Origin: an uncultured Clostridia bacterium
GTDB taxonomy: Bacteria; Bacillota; Clostridia; Christensenellales; UBA1242
Assembly (NCBI GenBank): GCA_947626175.1
Contig: CANQRE010000014.1
Location: 1 to 19,978, forward strand
Reading direction: 5' to 3'
Length of the DNA: 19,978 nucleotides
Shown here: positions 1-7,500 of the stretch, in pieces
Layout of the letters: the number at the start of each line of letters is the position of its first letter
How positions within the stretch are numbered: the first letter of the stretch is position 1
Made by a program: the position numbers and the translations under genes
Notes under the pieces: generated by a model
Told to the model about the DNA's origin: nothing
Seen by the model: the letters and a program-made list of their open reading frames with translations, nothing else
Databases searched by the model: none

Positions 1-486
1 GCTGTTTGCGTGTGCGGAATCATGATTGGGCAAAGCGGAACAACCGCAAACATTGAAGCATCGCTTAATCAAGGCAAAATTTCGGCGGCAAACGAAGGAA
101 CAAACGCTGTTAGCATGGCTGCCGGAATTGGCTATTGCTTTATGAGCACAAAGATAAATGCTTGTGTAAACACTGGCACAATTGTTGCTCAGCATGCCGG
201 CGGAATTGCGTTTTATATGAACAGTGCTTCAACTTTTGGCTCGCTTGTTGCACTTGGAAATGTTGAGCTTACAAACAAAACTTCATCAACAAAATATGTT
301 AACCTGATTGCATCTTCAATTTCAAAGGCAAGAGCAACGGCCGCAAACTACTCGTATGAAGGTTATGCTCCAAGCAATTGGAGATGCCAAACAGCTCCAA
401 GCAGCGAATTAACATTGACAAGCCCAAATGGCAGATATGAAATCGTGTTCAATTTGTCGGGAGCTTTGATACGCAAAAAAAGTTAG
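1..486 (+). CDS. C-terminal part of a repeat-rich, probably beta-helical surface protein (5' end outside window)
   Basis: The frame is open from base 1 to a TAG at 484-486, so the true start lies upstream; the GTG at 10 is not a convincing start. The visible part contains loosely repeated units of the form N-x-G-x-I followed by A-G-I or G-G-I (for example NQGKISA ... AAGIGY and NTGTIVAQHAGGIAF). These resemble the GLUG-type repeats of large secreted beta-helical proteins. The last ~60 residues lose the repeat pattern and end in a short basic tail. There is no LPxTG motif or terminal membrane helix. The lipoprotein gene follows after 16 bases and is probably co-transcribed, which fits a cell-surface role. 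The family assignment is inference from repeat pattern only; substrate and function are unknown. Confidence 0.6.
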   Translation, partial: AVCVCGIMIGQSGTTANIEASLNQGKISAANEGTNAVSMAAGIGYCFMSTKINACVNTGTIVAQHAGGIAFYMNSASTFGSLVALGNVELTNKTSSTKYVNLIASSISKARATAANYSYEGYAPSNWRCQTAPSSELTLTSPNGRYEIVFNLSGALIRKKS

Positions 487-502
487 ATAAAAGGGTTGGC
501 GT

Positions 503-1405
503 GTGAATAAACTTAAAAATATGAAAAAAATTATTGTGCCCCTGTTGTGTATTGGTCTTTGCTTAGGTGGATTCATGTTTGCTGGTTGCACACAAAACAC
601 TTCCATAAACACTTCAAATGCAATTGAAATGCAAGTTGACGTTGGAAGCAATTATATAAGTCAAAATTTTTCATTCCCAGCAAACGTGAATCACTTTAAA
701 AAGATCGGAGCAACAGATGAAGAAATTGACGAATATCTTTCTTTGCTTAACGAAAACATTTCAAAAAAAGTTTGGCAAGGCATGTTTTTAAGCTATTATG
801 CAATTTATGCCTTAAAGCCAAACAATGATTATGTTTTGGGCGGCGACAATGTCAAGGTGGAAAGGGTGCAATACAATTCTTCGCTTGACAAAATTTGCTT
901 TGCTTTCAGATTTAACAGCGTGAATGCTTGGAATTACTACCATCCAAAAAGTGAAGAAAATTCTGACGGCAACTCTCACAGCGGACAGCCGTTTTTGGAT
1001 ATTAACTCTTCCACCGGAGTTTTTCCATTTTCACAGGAGCTTGAAGGACAAAAGATTGGAAACATATATCAAAACATTCTTTCTTTTTGTCAGCAGCAAG
1101 TTTTTGATCAAGAAAAATGTTACACTTGTCCGCCAACAACTTTTTGTTATGACTATGTGACCTTGTATAAGCGAGTTCATTCAAACGCCGACAAAGTTGC
1201 AAACATAAACGGAAAATATCATCATGTTTGGCAGTGCGATCAAAGCCAGCTAAATCAAAACAAAAAAGTTAAGCTTACAACAATAAACGCCGAAAGGCAA
1301 TGGTGGTATTTGCTTGTTTTTGACATTTCAATGGCAGTTGTTGCGTTGTCGAGCCTAGGGATATGGCTTGTTGAAAGGAAGAAAAAATCAAAAAAAAGTC
1401 AATAA
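503..1405 (+). CDS. Lipoprotein with a C-terminal membrane helix, function unknown
   Basis: The GTG start at 503 is supported by an AAAGGG ribosome site at 490-495; an in-frame ATG at 521 is the alternative. The N-terminus is a lipoprotein signal: basic start, hydrophobic core and lipobox FAGC. Unusually, the far C-terminus also carries a hydrophobic segment (LLVFDISMAVVALSSLGIWL) followed by a Lys/Arg-rich tail, which would place that end in the membrane with the tail in the cytoplasm. The domain between is predicted to be extracytoplasmic. It holds a Cys cluster (CQQQ ... CYTC ... TFC) and a later HHVWQC. I do not recognise the family. The gene is followed immediately by a terminator and probably forms an operon with the upstream surface-protein gene. 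Confidence 0.75.
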   Translation: MNKLKNMKKIIVPLLCIGLCLGGFMFAGCTQNTSINTSNAIEMQVDVGSNYISQNFSFPANVNHFKKIGATDEEIDEYLSLLNENISKKVWQGMFLSYYAIYALKPNNDYVLGGDNVKVERVQYNSSLDKICFAFRFNSVNAWNYYHPKSEENSDGNSHSGQPFLDINSSTGVFPFSQELEGQKIGNIYQNILSFCQQQVFDQEKCYTCPPTTFCYDYVTLYKRVHSNADKVANINGKYHHVWQCDQSQLNQNKKVKLTTINAERQWWYLLVFDISMAVVALSSLGIWLVERKKKSKKSQ

Positions 1406-1430
1406 AAAGAAGGCAAAGTCCTTCTTTTTT
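1404..1430 (+). terminator. Rho-independent terminator after the lipoprotein gene
   Basis: AAAAAGAAGG pairs with CCTTCTTTTT around a 6-base loop, ending in a T-run. It begins inside the stop codon of the lipoprotein gene, and the typA promoter starts directly behind it. Confidence 0.85.
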
Positions 1431-1431
1431 A

Positions 1432-1459
1432 TTGAAAAAATGGAATTTTGTGATATACT
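1432..1459 (+). promoter_or_regulatory. Sigma-A-type promoter for the typA operon
   Basis: TTGAAA at 1432-1437, a 16-base spacer, and TATACT at 1454-1459 preceded by TG two bases upstream. The predicted transcription start is near 1466, and an AAAGGAAG ribosome site lies just before the typA ATG at 1484. Confidence 0.7.
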
Positions 1460-1483
1460 AGGTCATTAAAGGAAGCGAAAAAA

Positions 1484-3316
1484 ATGACAAATGAAAAAAT
1501 CAGAAATGTTGCAATCATAGCCCATGTCGACCATGGCAAGACCTCGCTTGTCAACGAAATGCTTAAGCAAGGCCATGTTTTTCGTGAAAATCAAGTTGTT
1601 GAAGACAGAGTTATGGACAGCAACGCACTTGAAAAAGAAAGAGGAATCACAATTCTTGCAAAGAACACATCGTGCGTTTATAACGGCGTGAAAATAAATA
1701 TTATCGACACTCCGGGCCACGCAGATTTCGGCGGCGAAGTTGAACGCGTTCTCAAAATGGTGGACGGCGTTTTGCTTTTGGTCGATGCCTTTGAAGGACC
1801 AATGCCTCAAACGCGTTTTGTTTTGCAAAAAGCACTCGATTTAAATCTTAAGGTTGTTGTGGTCGTGAACAAAATAGACAAGCCTGACGCAAGAGTTAAA
1901 GAAGTTATTGACGAAGTTTTGGAGCTGTTTTTGGAACTTGACGCAAACGAGGATCAGCTTAATTCGCCTTTTGTTTTTTGCTCGGCAAAATTGGGCACAG
2001 CAAGTCTTGATGCAAACAGCGTGGGAACAAATCTCGAGCCACTGTTTGAAACAATCATAAAAAGTGTTCCAGCTCCAAAAGGGGATGAAACTGGACCTTT
2101 GCAACTGCTTATTTCATCGGCAGAGCACAATGATTATGTTGGAAGGCTTGCAGTTGGAAAAATCACAAGGGGAAGCGTGAAGGAAGGGCAAAACATTGTT
2201 GTTTGCAATTTTTATGAACCTGAAAAACAACGCAAAGCAAAAATTGTTTCGCTGTTTGTGTTTGAAGGTCTTAAACGCGTTCAGGTCAAACAAGGCCCAG
2301 TTGGCGAAATTGTTTGCGTTGCAGGTCTTGAAGAAGTGAAAATTGGCGACACGATTTGTGGGGAAGAAGATGCCACCCCAATCGAATTTGTAAAAATTGC
2401 TGAGCCAAGCATTGAAATGACGTTTATGGTCAACAATTCGCCTCTTGCAGGAACTGAAGGCAAGTTTGTCACAAGCAGACATCTGCGCGACAGGCTGTAT
2501 AAAGAAGCGGTCAAAGACCTTTCGCTCAAAGTTTCGGATGGCCCAACTGCCGACACTTTTATTGTGCGCGGCCGTGGCGAAATGCACTTGTCAATATTGA
2601 TTGAAAACATGCGAAGAGACGGCTATGAATTTCAGGTTTCAATGCCAAAGGTTTTGATCAAGGAAATAGATGGAGTCAAGTGTGAGCCAATCGACAGGCT
2701 GTATTTGGATGTGCCGGAAGATGCTGTTGGCGTGGTTATGAACAAAATGGGCGTAAGAAAAGGCGAACTTGTTGGAATGATTCCACATGGCAACAGAATG
2801 AAAATGGAATTCATGATTCCTTCCAGAGGACTGTTTGGCTTTAAGAGTGAGCTTTTGACTGACACGCGCGGCGAAGGCGTGATAAATTCAATATTTGATT
2901 CATATCAGCCTTACAAGGGCGAAATTCAACGCAGGGATGTTGGCTCGCTTGTTGCTCATGAAGACGGCGAAGCAATTGTTTATGGTCTTTACAACGCTCA
3001 GGAAAGGGGTGATTTGTTTATTGGAGCAGGAACAAAAGTGTATGCCGGAATGGTGGTTGGTGAAAATCCAAAGGGCGGCGACATTGTTGTTAATGTTTGC
3101 AAGAAAAAACATTTGTCCAACATGCGTTCATCAGGTGCTGACGAAGCTTTGCGTTTGACTCCACCAAAAATTTTAAGCTTGGAAGAGGCAATTGAATTTA
3201 TTGGTGATGACGAATTGTTGGAAATAACTCCAAAAAATGTTAGAATAAGAAAAACAATCCTTGACCACACAATGCGTTTAAGAGAAAAAGGCAAAATGTT
3301 GCGAGGAGAAATTTAG
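1484..3316 (+). CDS. typA: Translational GTPase TypA/BipA
   Basis: TypA/BipA is a ribosome-associated GTPase of the elongation-factor family, involved in ribosome assembly and in growth under stress or cold. The 610-residue length is normal for the family. Visible GTPase motifs are AHVDHGKTS (residues 13-21, G1), RGITI (switch/G2 region), DTPGHADF (from D75, G3), NKID (129-132, G4) and a SAKLG-type G5. The C-terminal half has the family's own features, including RGRGEMHLSILIENMRR and the SRGLFGF ... LLTDTRGEG region. The ATG at 1484 has an AAAGGAAG ribosome site. The gene is first in an operon with the small membrane protein (8 bases downstream) and dnaB. Confidence 0.97.
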   Translation: MTNEKIRNVAIIAHVDHGKTSLVNEMLKQGHVFRENQVVEDRVMDSNALEKERGITILAKNTSCVYNGVKINIIDTPGHADFGGEVERVLKMVDGVLLLVDAFEGPMPQTRFVLQKALDLNLKVVVVVNKIDKPDARVKEVIDEVLELFLELDANEDQLNSPFVFCSAKLGTASLDANSVGTNLEPLFETIIKSVPAPKGDETGPLQLLISSAEHNDYVGRLAVGKITRGSVKEGQNIVVCNFYEPEKQRKAKIVSLFVFEGLKRVQVKQGPVGEIVCVAGLEEVKIGDTICGEEDATPIEFVKIAEPSIEMTFMVNNSPLAGTEGKFVTSRHLRDRLYKEAVKDLSLKVSDGPTADTFIVRGRGEMHLSILIENMRRDGYEFQVSMPKVLIKEIDGVKCEPIDRLYLDVPEDAVGVVMNKMGVRKGELVGMIPHGNRMKMEFMIPSRGLFGFKSELLTDTRGEGVINSIFDSYQPYKGEIQRRDVGSLVAHEDGEAIVYGLYNAQERGDLFIGAGTKVYAGMVVGENPKGGDIVVNVCKKKHLSNMRSSGADEALRLTPPKILSLEEAIEFIGDDELLEITPKNVRIRKTILDHTMRLREKGKMLRGEI

Positions 3317-3324
3317 GAGAAAAA

Positions 3325-3576
3325 ATGGATTCTGGAAAAAGGCAAATGAAAAAACAATTCAAAAGAACAATGTGGTTTATTGGCGTTTATGCCGTTGTTG
3401 CATTGGTCGTTGCCACACTTTTGATTGTTTACACAAACATTCCGCAGTGGCTCAACATGATTGTCATCATTGTGCTTGCCGGCGTTTTCTATTTGCCCTT
3501 TCTTTGGATTTGTGCTAGACTAGATAAAAAGAAACAAGAAAAACAAGATCAAAAAGATGATCCGTTTTCTGAATAG
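3325..3576 (+). CDS. Small two-helix membrane protein between typA and dnaB
   Basis: An 83-residue protein with an AGGAG ribosome site overlapping the end of typA. A basic N-terminus (KRQMKKQFKR) is followed by two hydrophobic helices at roughly residues 16-37 and 43-62, and then by a highly charged tail ending in DDPFSE. The predicted topology has both ends in the cytoplasm. The tight spacing (8 bases after typA, ribosome site of dnaB overlapping its stop) shows it is translated as part of this operon. No recognised domain and no assignable function. Confidence 0.8.
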   Translation: MDSGKRQMKKQFKRTMWFIGVYAVVALVVATLLIVYTNIPQWLNMIVIIVLAGVFYLPFLWICARLDKKKQEKQDQKDDPFSE

Positions 3577-3584
3577 GAGTGAAT

Positions 3585-5015
3585 ATGCCAAACTACAAAA
3601 TGATGCCGCATAACATTGAAGCAGAACAAGCTGTGCTTGCAAGTTTGATCATTGATTCAATGTGCCAAGCGGAAATTATGTCAATGCTCAAACCTGACGA
3701 CTTTTATAGCGATGCGCACAAAAGCATTTTTTCTGCCATGCAGAAAATTTTTCAAAAAAACACACCTATTGACTTTGTCACTTTGACTGAAGAGCTTGAA
3801 AGGGAAGGCATTGTTGAAGCGGTTGGCGGAATTGATTACATAAATGTTTTGTCAGACGCAATTCCATCGGCGGCAAACTTTAAATATCATGTTGACATTG
3901 TAAAATCCAACTCTGTTCGCAGAATGCTGATAAAATCAGGCCAAAACATTATTGAACGAGCTTATTCGGAAGAAGACAAGGACGATGTTTTAAACTATGC
4001 CGAAGCACAAGTTTTCAACATTTCAGAAAAGGAAGAAATTTCACAACTCGAGCTTATGGGAGCTCCAAACGGCATGATCAAAACAGTTATTGACATGTTT
4101 GACAAGCTTGACAAAAATCCAGATGCTCTTCGAGGTATTCCATCAGGCTATCGCGACCTTGATGCAATCACAAACGGATTTCAAAAGTCAGATTTGCTCA
4201 TTCTTGGAGCAAGACCTAGCGTTGGAAAAACCAGCTTTGCAATGAATCTTGTGACAAACATCGCTTTGAAAGCAGGAAAGAGCTGCGCGGTGTTTTCACT
4301 TGAAATGAGCAAAGAACAACTCACCCAAAGGGCGTTATGTTCGCTTGCAAAAGTGCCAATGCAAAAAGCCTTGACTGGAAAAATGAGCACAGAAGAATGG
4401 AACAGGATTATGATTGCGGCAAAGCAGCTTGAAAATGCCAAAATTTTTGTTGATCCATCACAAGTAACGCCATCAACACTGCTTTCAAAATGCCGCCGTT
4501 TAAAGGCAAAGGAAGGAAAGCTTGATTTTGTTATGGTGGACTATTTGCAATTTATGGATGACGATCCTTCTGACAAGGAGAAAAACCGACAGGCTGAAGT
4601 TTCGGCAATTTCCAAAAAACTTAAATCTGCGGCAAAAGAGCTTGGCGTTCCAATTTTGGTGCTTAGCCAGCTTTCGCGTGAAATCGAAAAACGTGATGGC
4701 CACAAGCCACAACTTTCCGACCTTCGCGAATCAGGAACAATTGAACAAGATGCCGACATTGTTATGTTTTTGCACAATCCTGAAAGATATAACGACAACC
4801 CTTCGGAAGACGAACCGGGGATTGTTGAGCTGATCATTGCAAAAAACAGAAACGGCCGTTGCGACTCTGTGAAACTTAGGTGGATTGGTGAATACACAAC
4901 TTTTGTTGGACTTGAAGAAAAAGTTGCTGTGCAAAAACCAAAACCAATGATTGAAGAACCTGCTTTAGAGCAGGAGTTAACTCCAACCGATGACGATATT
5001 GATGGACTTGTTTAA
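3585..5015 (+). CDS. dnaB: Replicative DNA helicase DnaB
   Basis: DnaB (called DnaC in Bacillus) is the hexameric ATP-driven helicase that unwinds DNA at the replication fork and recruits primase. The N-terminal domain begins with the typical PHNIEAEQAVLAS segment. The RecA-like C-terminal domain has Walker A GARPSVGKTS (Gly208, Lys215), FSLEMS, Walker B VMVDYLQFM, and LSQLSREIEKR with the SDLRESGTIEQDAD motif. I chose ATG 3585, giving 476 residues: AGGAG at 3575-3579 lies 5 bases before it, whereas an in-frame GTG at 3579 overlaps that ribosome site. The acidic C-terminal tail (about 30 residues) is variable in the family. Last gene of the typA operon, followed by a terminator. Confidence 0.97.
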   Translation: MPNYKMMPHNIEAEQAVLASLIIDSMCQAEIMSMLKPDDFYSDAHKSIFSAMQKIFQKNTPIDFVTLTEELEREGIVEAVGGIDYINVLSDAIPSAANFKYHVDIVKSNSVRRMLIKSGQNIIERAYSEEDKDDVLNYAEAQVFNISEKEEISQLELMGAPNGMIKTVIDMFDKLDKNPDALRGIPSGYRDLDAITNGFQKSDLLILGARPSVGKTSFAMNLVTNIALKAGKSCAVFSLEMSKEQLTQRALCSLAKVPMQKALTGKMSTEEWNRIMIAAKQLENAKIFVDPSQVTPSTLLSKCRRLKAKEGKLDFVMVDYLQFMDDDPSDKEKNRQAEVSAISKKLKSAAKELGVPILVLSQLSREIEKRDGHKPQLSDLRESGTIEQDADIVMFLHNPERYNDNPSEDEPGIVELIIAKNRNGRCDSVKLRWIGEYTTFVGLEEKVAVQKPKPMIEEPALEQELTPTDDDIDGLV

Positions 5016-5020
5016 AAACT

Positions 5021-5042
5021 GCGGCACTTAAGCCGCTTTTTT
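5021..5042 (+). terminator. Terminator of the typA-dnaB operon
   Basis: GCGGC (5021-5025) pairs with GCCGC (5032-5036) around a 6-base loop. It is flanked by an A-rich 5' side and followed by six T residues, six bases after the dnaB stop. Confidence 0.8.
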
Positions 5043-5127
5043 AACACTTTGCAATATAAAATTTTCCAAAACGTTGATGGCAAACAGATAAAACTTGATT
5101 GGAAAAGCAAAAACAAAAAAAATAAAA

Positions 5128-5164
5128 AAACAGCAAAAGATTTTGCTTTTGCCGTTTTTTTTTT
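5128..5164. terminator. Probable bidirectional terminator between dnaB and the SecB-like gene
   Basis: AAACAGCAAAAG (5128-5139) pairs with CTTTTGCCGTTT (5146-5157), with one wobble and a 6-base loop. The plus strand continues as a long T-run and the minus strand reads into T7ATTTTTTTT, so it can end transcription of the minus-strand gene at 5167-5556 and back up the dnaB terminator. Confidence 0.75.
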
Positions 5165-5166
5165 GA

Positions 5167-5556
5167 TTATGCTTGAACGATTGGGGCAGTGATCATTGGG
5201 CCAATTGGCGAGTTGGACGTCATGTTTGCAATCAACAGTGCAATTTGAGCGACCAAAGCTCGGCATATTGGTGTTTTTTTGAAATAATCCGATGGGTTTG
5301 CAAGTTCGTCATAATATTTTTTATCCACAAGCACATCGGCGCTCATTTCAACATAAAGTTTGAAAAGCCTTTCAGGATTTGAAACAGCGCTTCTTGCAAC
5401 TGTTACTCTTGCAATTTCGTCAGACATAAGTTTGACAGTGACTTCGTCTGTGATTTGAATGTTGACAGACTCACCGTTTTTTGGTGGCTCAACTCTTTCA
5501 TATTCCGCCCGATCAAGCATTGGTTTGATGTTCATGTTTTTGATAACGTTTTCCAT
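5167..5556 (-). CDS. Small SecB-like protein (putative export chaperone), tentative
   Basis: A 129-residue soluble protein; ATG at 5556 with AAGGAG 8 bases upstream. The central part alternates beta-strand-like segments (VNIQITDEVTVKLM, IARVTVARSAV, LFKLYVEMSADVLV). The end has a helix (ALVAQIALLIANMTS) followed by a Pro-rich hydrophobic tail, SPIGPMITAPIV. This layout resembles the end of the SecB fold, where a helix leads into a segment such as FPPLxLxPxNF, and many Firmicutes carry short SecB-like relatives. The match is by pattern, not by a diagnostic motif, and a different beta-rich family is possible. The gene is monocistronic, divergent from the membrane protein at 5700, with its own promoter and terminator. 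Confidence 0.55.
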   Translation of the reverse strand: MENVIKNMNIKPMLDRAEYERVEPPKNGESVNIQITDEVTVKLMSDEIARVTVARSAVSNPERLFKLYVEMSADVLVDKKYYDELANPSDYFKKTPICRALVAQIALLIANMTSNSPIGPMITAPIVQA

Positions 5557-5575
5557 ATTTTTCTCCTTGATTTAA

Positions 5576-5604
5576 ATATTAACACATCTGGCAAAATTTT
5601 GCAA
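5576..5604 (-). promoter_or_regulatory. Promoter of the SecB-like gene
   Basis: On the minus strand: TTGCAA (5604-5599), a 17-base spacer, and TAATAT (5581-5576). The AAGGAG ribosome site follows directly. Confidence 0.65.
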
Positions 5605-5665
5605 CAAGCTTGCAATCCTTTCATGTTAAAAATAGACCTTTTTCGACCAAACAAATCAAAATGTT

Positions 5666-5693
5666 TTGATTTTCGCCACAAAAATATTAAAAT
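5666..5693 (+). promoter_or_regulatory. Promoter of the Ig-like membrane protein; predicted leaderless mRNA
   Basis: TTGATT (5666-5671), a 16-base spacer, and TAAAAT (5688-5693). The expected transcription start falls on the A of the ATG at 5700, and no ribosome binding site is visible before that ATG. A TTCGACCAA at 5642-5650 is one base off the Spo0A-box reverse complement (weak). Confidence 0.6.
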
Positions 5694-5699
5694 GATTGC

Positions 5700-6818
5700 A
5701 TGAAAAAGTTAAGTGTTAAAAACATTCTTTCGCTTGTGATTGGCGTGATTGTTGTTGTGGGCGCAATTGTTGGGCTTTATTTTGCCTTTCGTCCGGAAGA
5801 AAAACAAATTTCTCTTTTTGCAAATGACATAACACTTTCGGCTGGCTCAAGCAAACGGATTGAATATCAATGCTCTGAAAATGACGCTGTGGTCACAATT
5901 GAAATTTCTGACAAAACTGTCGCAAAAGTGGAAGGCGAAATTCTTTATGGCTTAAAGGAAGGCACAACTCAGGCGAAGATTTCTGCTTCCACTTCTGAAA
6001 GCAAAGCAAGCGTTGTGATCAAAATTGTTGTCACAAGGGCAGAAAACGGACAGATCACCGATTTGCCAAGCGAAATAAATTTGTTTTTGCTTGACAAAGA
6101 GCTTGAACAAGCAAGAAATGATGGCTTTGACAACACCATCGCATTCAATCTTTTTCGCGACTGCACAGTTGAAGCTGAAAGCGATGTTGTGAAAATTTCC
6201 AAAAACAATATTGTTGCAAACAAGGAAGGCGTGACCAATGTTATTTTCAAAAGTGACAATGACACACAGCAAGTTCGCGTAAACGTGGCAAAAATTGACC
6301 CTGTTTTTCATTCAACAGTTTCAAACGTTGAAATGATGCCGTTTGACCAATTTGAAATTGACTATCAAATAACTCCTGCTTATTACACTGGAAATGCGGA
6401 GGTGCTGTTTGAGTCCGACAGCGGATATGTTGAATTTGACGGAAACAAAATGTTGGCAAAAACAAGTGGTTCTGGCACGGTGAGAGTTCTTTTAAACGGA
6501 GAAAATGTTTTTGAGTTTGATTTTTTGATTAAGGCAAACATGTCGTTTGTTGTTTTTGGCGAGCAAAATTGTGCGTTTGAAAACGGCGTGCTGAAAGTGC
6601 TTGAAAATCAAAACGTTTGCTTTGGCCTTAATGTCACTTCCTTGGCTGGCGAGTTGGTAAACACAGTGGATTGGCAAGTTGAAAGCCAGGACTTTGAAAT
6701 CACAAGAGAAATGAACTATATTCGTTTTTCAGCTTCATCTGGCGGGAAAATTGTTTTGAAAAGTCAAAAACTTGTTTCAACAATCGAAATAAAAGTTGAA
6801 GTTGTCCAAGAACTTTAA
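5700..6818 (+). CDS. Membrane-anchored extracellular protein with Ig-like (Big2-type) domain
   Basis: A 372-residue protein. After a short basic start, a single hydrophobic helix at about residues 9-30 acts as an uncleaved signal anchor, leaving the rest outside the cell. Residues ~38-112 look like a bacterial Ig-like group 2 domain, with the typical succession ITLSAGSS, VEISDKTVAKVEG, LKEGTTQAKIS and a final VVIKIVVT strand. Two or three further beta-rich segments (VVKISKNNIVANKEGVTNV; DSGYVEFDGNKMLAKTSGSG) repeat the 'x-I/V-x-G-N-x-x-A-K-x-x-G' pattern and may be diverged copies. Such proteins usually act in cell-surface adhesion or as envelope scaffolds; no enzymatic motif is seen. No ribosome site precedes the ATG; translation appears to be leaderless. 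Confidence 0.75.
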   Translation: MKKLSVKNILSLVIGVIVVVGAIVGLYFAFRPEEKQISLFANDITLSAGSSKRIEYQCSENDAVVTIEISDKTVAKVEGEILYGLKEGTTQAKISASTSESKASVVIKIVVTRAENGQITDLPSEINLFLLDKELEQARNDGFDNTIAFNLFRDCTVEAESDVVKISKNNIVANKEGVTNVIFKSDNDTQQVRVNVAKIDPVFHSTVSNVEMMPFDQFEIDYQITPAYYTGNAEVLFESDSGYVEFDGNKMLAKTSGSGTVRVLLNGENVFEFDFLIKANMSFVVFGEQNCAFENGVLKVLENQNVCFGLNVTSLAGELVNTVDWQVESQDFEITREMNYIRFSASSGGKIVLKSQKLVSTIEIKVEVVQEL

Positions 6819-6842
6819 ACAACTTGTGAAAATGATTTATAT

Positions 6843-6877
6843 AAAAATCGCCGCACAAACTGAGTGCAGCGATTTTT
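6843..6877. terminator. Terminator of the tRNA-Met gene, shared with the convergent gene
   Basis: A 14-bp stem with one wobble pair (6843-6856 with 6864-6877) and a 7-base loop. On the minus strand it directly follows the tRNA and ends in T5ATATAA. On the plus strand it lies 24 bases after the stop of the Ig-like protein and can stop that transcript too. Confidence 0.85.
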
Positions 6878-6953
6878 GGTAGCGGCAGCTGGGTTTGAAC
6901 CAGCGACCTTGCGGGTATGAACCGCACGCTCTAGCCAACTGAGCTATGCCGCC
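6877..6953 (-). tRNA. tRNA-Met (CAU), elongator type
   Basis: The minus strand folds into a full cloverleaf: acceptor GGCGGCA/TGCCGCT (one G-U), D arm GCTC...GAGC, anticodon stem TGCGG/CCGCA with loop TTCATAC (anticodon CAT), variable loop AGGTC, T arm GCTGG TTCAAAC CCAGC, discriminator A and an encoded CCA. The anticodon stem lacks the three G:C pairs of initiator tRNA, and base 1 is paired, so this is not fMet. The overall sequence resembles the Bacillus elongator tRNA-Met much more than tRNA-Ile2 (also CAT, the TilS substrate). The first base of the terminator stem overlaps the last base of CCA. Confidence 0.95.
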
Positions 6954-6973
6954 TTTTTGCACGATGCGAGTTA

Positions 6974-7003
6974 ATTATATATTTTTTTTAAAGCTTTTGT
7001 CAA
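6974..7003 (-). promoter_or_regulatory. Promoter of tRNA-Met
   Basis: On the minus strand: TTGACA (7003-6998), an 18-base spacer, and TATAAT (6979-6974). Both hexamers are perfect consensus, as expected for a strongly expressed tRNA gene. Confidence 0.85.
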
Positions 7004-7021
7004 TAGATTTTGACCATTTGC

Positions 7022-7051
7022 TTGTAAAAGCAAGTTGTTTTTTGTTATAAT
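7022..7051 (+). promoter_or_regulatory. Promoter of the yqeY/phosphoesterase pair
   Basis: TTGTAA (7022-7027), an 18-base spacer, and TATAAT (7046-7051). The -35 lies within a perfect inverted repeat, TTGCTT-GTAA-AAGCAA (7018-7033), which could be an operator or chance. Confidence 0.65.
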
Positions 7052-7074
7052 TAAGTGTCAAAAGAGGAGAAAAA

Positions 7075-7500
7075 ATGATTCTAGAAAAAATAAAACAAGC
7101 AAATATCGAAGCAATCAAAAACAAGGATTCTGTTGCAAGAGCTTTGTATGGAGTGCTTCTTGGAAAAATCAAACTTGAAGAAATCAATCGCCGTCAATCG
7201 GGAAGCGAACTGAAAGAAGGCGATGTTGCAGCAATTTTGCAAAAAACACTAAAAGAACTTTCTGAAGAAAAAGAAAATTATCTCAAAGCACAAAACAGTG
7301 AAATGGCAAATCAAATTTCAAAACAAATTTCGCTTGTTGAAAGCTATTTGCCAAAAATGTTGTCGGATGATGAAATAAAATCTATTATTGCAAAACTTGA
7401 CGACAAATCACTTCCAAATGTTATGAAATATTTTAAGCAAAATTATCAAGGCGCGTGCGATATGCGTAAAGTCGGCGAAATTGCAAAAGGACAACAATGA
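7075..7500 (+). CDS. yqeY: GatB/YqeY-domain protein
   Basis: A 141-residue helical protein of the YqeY family, which is related to the C-terminal tail of the amidotransferase subunit GatB and is thought to interact with tRNA or tRNA-dependent enzymes; its exact role is unsettled. The family pattern is clear: an N-terminal helix with NKDSVARALYGVLLGKIK, then ELKEGDVAAILQKTLKEL, ISLVESYLPKMLSDDEI and a C-terminal MKYFKQNYQGACDMRKVGEI. The usual length is about 150 residues, so it is complete. The start has AGAGGAG at 7063-7069. Its TGA overlaps the ATG of the next gene (ATGA), indicating translational coupling. Confidence 0.92.
   Translation: MILEKIKQANIEAIKNKDSVARALYGVLLGKIKLEEINRRQSGSELKEGDVAAILQKTLKELSEEKENYLKAQNSEMANQISKQISLVESYLPKMLSDDEIKSIIAKLDDKSLPNVMKYFKQNYQGACDMRKVGEIAKGQQ

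Noticed and set aside
1..330. Tandem DNA repeat or CRISPR-like array in the repetitive surface-protein end
   Set aside because: The repetition is at the protein level only, with variable spacing; no identical DNA repeats were seen.
2114..2610. Minus-strand frames of 109-157 codons inside typA
   Set aside because: They lie fully opposite a strongly conserved GTPase gene and contain no recognisable protein features.
5012..5266. Minus-strand frame of 84 codons downstream of the SecB-like gene
   Set aside because: It overlaps two terminators and the end of the SecB-like gene in another frame, with no ribosome site.
6877..6953. tRNA-Ile2 (CAU, lysidine-modified) as identity of the tRNA
   Set aside because: The acceptor and T-arm sequence and overall similarity to Bacillus elongator tRNA-Met fit Met better; the presence of tilS in the window is coincidental.
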